Source: Candidatus Kapaibacterium sp. (lineage in GTDB: Bacteria; Bacteroidota; Ignavibacteria; Kapaibacteriales; UBA2268). From it: a DNA stretch of 64,000 nt. A program made the translations under genes and the position numbers. Within the stretch, counting starts at the first letter, position 1; every line of letters starts with the position of its first letter. Positions 62,616 to 64,000 of this stretch are shown here, piece after piece. The stretch spans positions 1-64,000 of the forward strand of contig JAPLFL010000094.1 of NCBI GenBank assembly GCA_026390695.1, written 5' to 3'. The notes under the pieces were generated by a model. That model was not told the DNA's origin. It saw nothing but the letters and a program-made list of their open reading frames with translations, and ran no database searches.

Positions 62616-64000
62616 ATGACTAAAAACAATTCTTCTGAAAATAATAGATTTAATAATTCTGAAACATTGGATGCTACACATTTTGCTGATTCCGACGGGG
62701 ATTCCCGCATTCGCAGCAATGACCTTTCTGTATTAGAAAATAGTTTGATAATTGAAACCTTGAAAGAACTTGAATTTTATTCAGTTTTAGATATTATCAG
62801 CAAAAATACTATTTCCGATTATGGTGCAGAAATCATCAAAAGATCCTTCCCTTCTGCCGATTACGACGCTCTCAATCGTGAGTTGCAGCTTGTTGATGAA
62901 ATGAAGGAACTGATTGTTATGGAGGAGTCGCTGCCTTTCGGTGGTTTCACCGATGTTCGTCCTTTTCTGCATAAGGCTACCATCCAAAATTCTGTATTAT
63001 CTGCTACAGAAATGCTTACAGTGCGTGATCTGATGCGAATATCGCGAATGATTAAGAGTTTTATTAATTTACGACGTGATAGATTTCCAAATATATTCAA
63101 TGAAGCAATTTCAATATTTGAAAATAGATTATTAGAAAAACATATCGACGAAGTATTAGACGATGACGGCAATATCCGAGATAATGCTTCGAGAGAACTG
63201 ATGCGGATCCGCGGTGATATTTATTCTAAATCTGCTCACCTGCGTTCAAGACTGCAAAAAATTCTCCGCCAAGTTGCTGATGAAGATATGGCACAAGAGG
63301 AATTTGTTACCATGCGCGAGGAACGATTCGTCATACCTGTTAAAGCAGAGCACAAGCGCCATATTTCGGGTATCATACATGGTGTGTCTCAAACCGGATC
63401 GACTGTTTATGTGGAGCCATCGGAAATTATTGAAATGAACAATGATTTATCTCTTCTTTATAATGAAGAGAAACGCGAAATATATAAATTGTTATTTAAT
63501 CTCACCCGTGAGATTGCCGAAAACGCCGTGCAGTTTCTTATTTCCACCGAGATTGTCGGGCATTTCGACGCCGTTTCAGCTAAAGCACGATATGCTATGG
63601 AATACGGTGGAATCAAACCTAACGTCAGCGAGCTTAATGAAATATATTTAAACAAAGTCAAGCATCCCATACTATGTAAAACGAAGGGAATCAAACATGT
63701 CCTGCCTCTTTCTGTAACTTTTTCTGAAGCAAAACGCGGTTTTCTTATCTCCGGACCTAATGCAGGAGGCAAAACAGTCGCATTGAAAAGCATGGGACTC
63801 AGTATTCTAATGGCATTATCCGGTATTTTCCCTCTTGGAGAATGTTCCACAAATTACAGAACTGTTTTTTCTTCTATCGGAGATCGTCAGTCAATCGAAA
63901 ATGATCTGAGTACCTTCAGCTCGCAGATGTTGGCGCTCAAAAAAATATTAGATGTATGCGATTCTCATTCACTAATTCTCATTGACGAATTGGGTTCCGG
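62616..64000 (+). CDS. mutS2: Endonuclease MutS2, 5' part (cut by window end)
   Basis: About 461 codons, running off the right edge. After a variable N-terminus the family begins: 'TLKELEFYSVLDIISKNTISDYGAE', 'DVRPFLHKATIQNSVLSATEMLTVRDLMR', 'DEDMAQEEFVTMREERFVIPVKAEHKRHISGIIHGVSQTGSTVYVEPSEIIEMNN', 'HPILCKTKG', and Walker A 'GPNAGGKTVALKSMGL'; Walker B 'LILIDELGSG' is just reached. The C-terminal Smr nuclease domain would lie beyond. MutS2 suppresses homologous recombination and helps rescue stalled ribosomes. Residues 27-36 (DGDSRIRSND) come from a piece of the intergenic MITE-like repeat (62694-62723). Confidence 0.95.
   Translation, partial: MTKNNSSENNRFNNSETLDATHFADSDGDSRIRSNDLSVLENSLIIETLKELEFYSVLDIISKNTISDYGAEIIKRSFPSADYDALNRELQLVDEMKELIVMEESLPFGGFTDVRPFLHKATIQNSVLSATEMLTVRDLMRISRMIKSFINLRRDRFPNIFNEAISIFENRLLEKHIDEVLDDDGNIRDNASRELMRIRGDIYSKSAHLRSRLQKILRQVADEDMAQEEFVTMREERFVIPVKAEHKRHISGIIHGVSQTGSTVYVEPSEIIEMNNDLSLLYNEEKREIYKLLFNLTREIAENAVQFLISTEIVGHFDAVSAKARYAMEYGGIKPNVSELNEIYLNKVKHPILCKTKGIKHVLPLSVTFSEAKRGFLISGPNAGGKTVALKSMGLSILMALSGIFPLGECSTNYRTVFSSIGDRQSIENDLSTFSSQMLALKKILDVCDSHSLILIDELGS
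62694..62723 (+). repeat. Fragment of the E-type repeat inside mutS2
   Basis: GGGGATTCCCGCATTCGCAG followed by CAATGAC closely matches the E1-E3 arms (GGATTCCCGCATGCGCGACT; CATTCGCAGGAATGAC). It is in frame and adds about ten residues to the N-terminus of MutS2. Confidence 0.65.

Overview
The window is a low-GC chromosomal segment from a didermic bacterium of the Bacteroidota/Chlorobiota (FCB) group, most likely an Ignavibacteria- or Kapabacteria-type lineage. The evidence is a combination of traits: secreted proteins ending in type IX secretion (T9SS) sorting tails, IPT/FISUMP lipoproteins, choice-of-anchor D repeats, LPS genes (hldD, lpxH, an LptF/G permease), an ATP synthase operon lacking the beta and epsilon genes, HprK, a deoxyhypusine synthase-like protein, and TAnnTTTG promoter elements. 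The placement rests on protein recognition, not on rRNA or a tree. No phage or plasmid backbone is visible; this is core chromosome with patches of surface-protein genes and short repeats.

Layout. 1-1.4 kb: an Fn3 protein and C/G-rich dyad repeats. 1.4-6.8 kb: an HMA metal-binding protein, a T9SS beta-propeller protein, and a tight isochorismatase / flavoprotein / RlmN-like radical SAM trio. 7.1-11.7 kb: an envelope lipoprotein island with a duplicated two-gene module. 11.7-12.2 kb: a TTGCATA-type repeat array. 12.5-15.9 kb: a T9SS hydrolase-like protein, a second HMA protein, tRNA-Val(CAC), rpmI and rplT. 16.0-20.4 kb: two of three MITE-like repeat elements, glutathione peroxidase, a zinc-ribbon coiled-coil protein, Nif3 and an outer-membrane protein. 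20.4-21.5 kb: a gene-poor stretch with a 21-bp tandem repeat that carries a Shine-Dalgarno-like core. 21.5-28.3 kb (minus strand): atpZ-atpI-atpB-atpE-atpF-atpH-atpA-hldD-atpG. 28.4-36.1 kb: PHP phosphoesterase and LptF/G (minus), then UDG, ddl, PfkB kinase, lpxH and a CBM9-like protein (plus). 36.3-44.4 kb (minus): deoxyhypusine synthase-like, pseudo-rhomboid, an anchor-D/heme lipoprotein, nuoE, secA. 44.6-46.2 kb: a HEPN/MNT toxin-antitoxin pair and the third MITE-like element. 46.2-54.1 kb (minus): MoxR, a double-OmpA protein, and a 1514-aa IgGFc-binding/PKD surface protein. 54.2-64 kb: pgk, tyrosine phenol-lyase, DUF3098, era, hflX, an AlbA_2 regulator, hprK, yqeY and the 5' part of mutS2, cut by the window end.

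Themes. Envelope construction dominates: LPS synthesis and transport, Sec export, T9SS cargo, lipoproteins, OmpA-type anchors. Energy genes (ATP synthase, NuoE, Pgk) are split in the way usual for this group. The least explained items are the isochorismatase/flavoprotein/radical SAM operon, the duplicated FISUMP plus small-lipoprotein module, the TTGCATA array, the three composite repeat elements (with a fragment of the same repeat translated inside MutS2), the pseudo-rhomboid beside a heme-type lipoprotein, and the SD-core/heptad tandem repeat.
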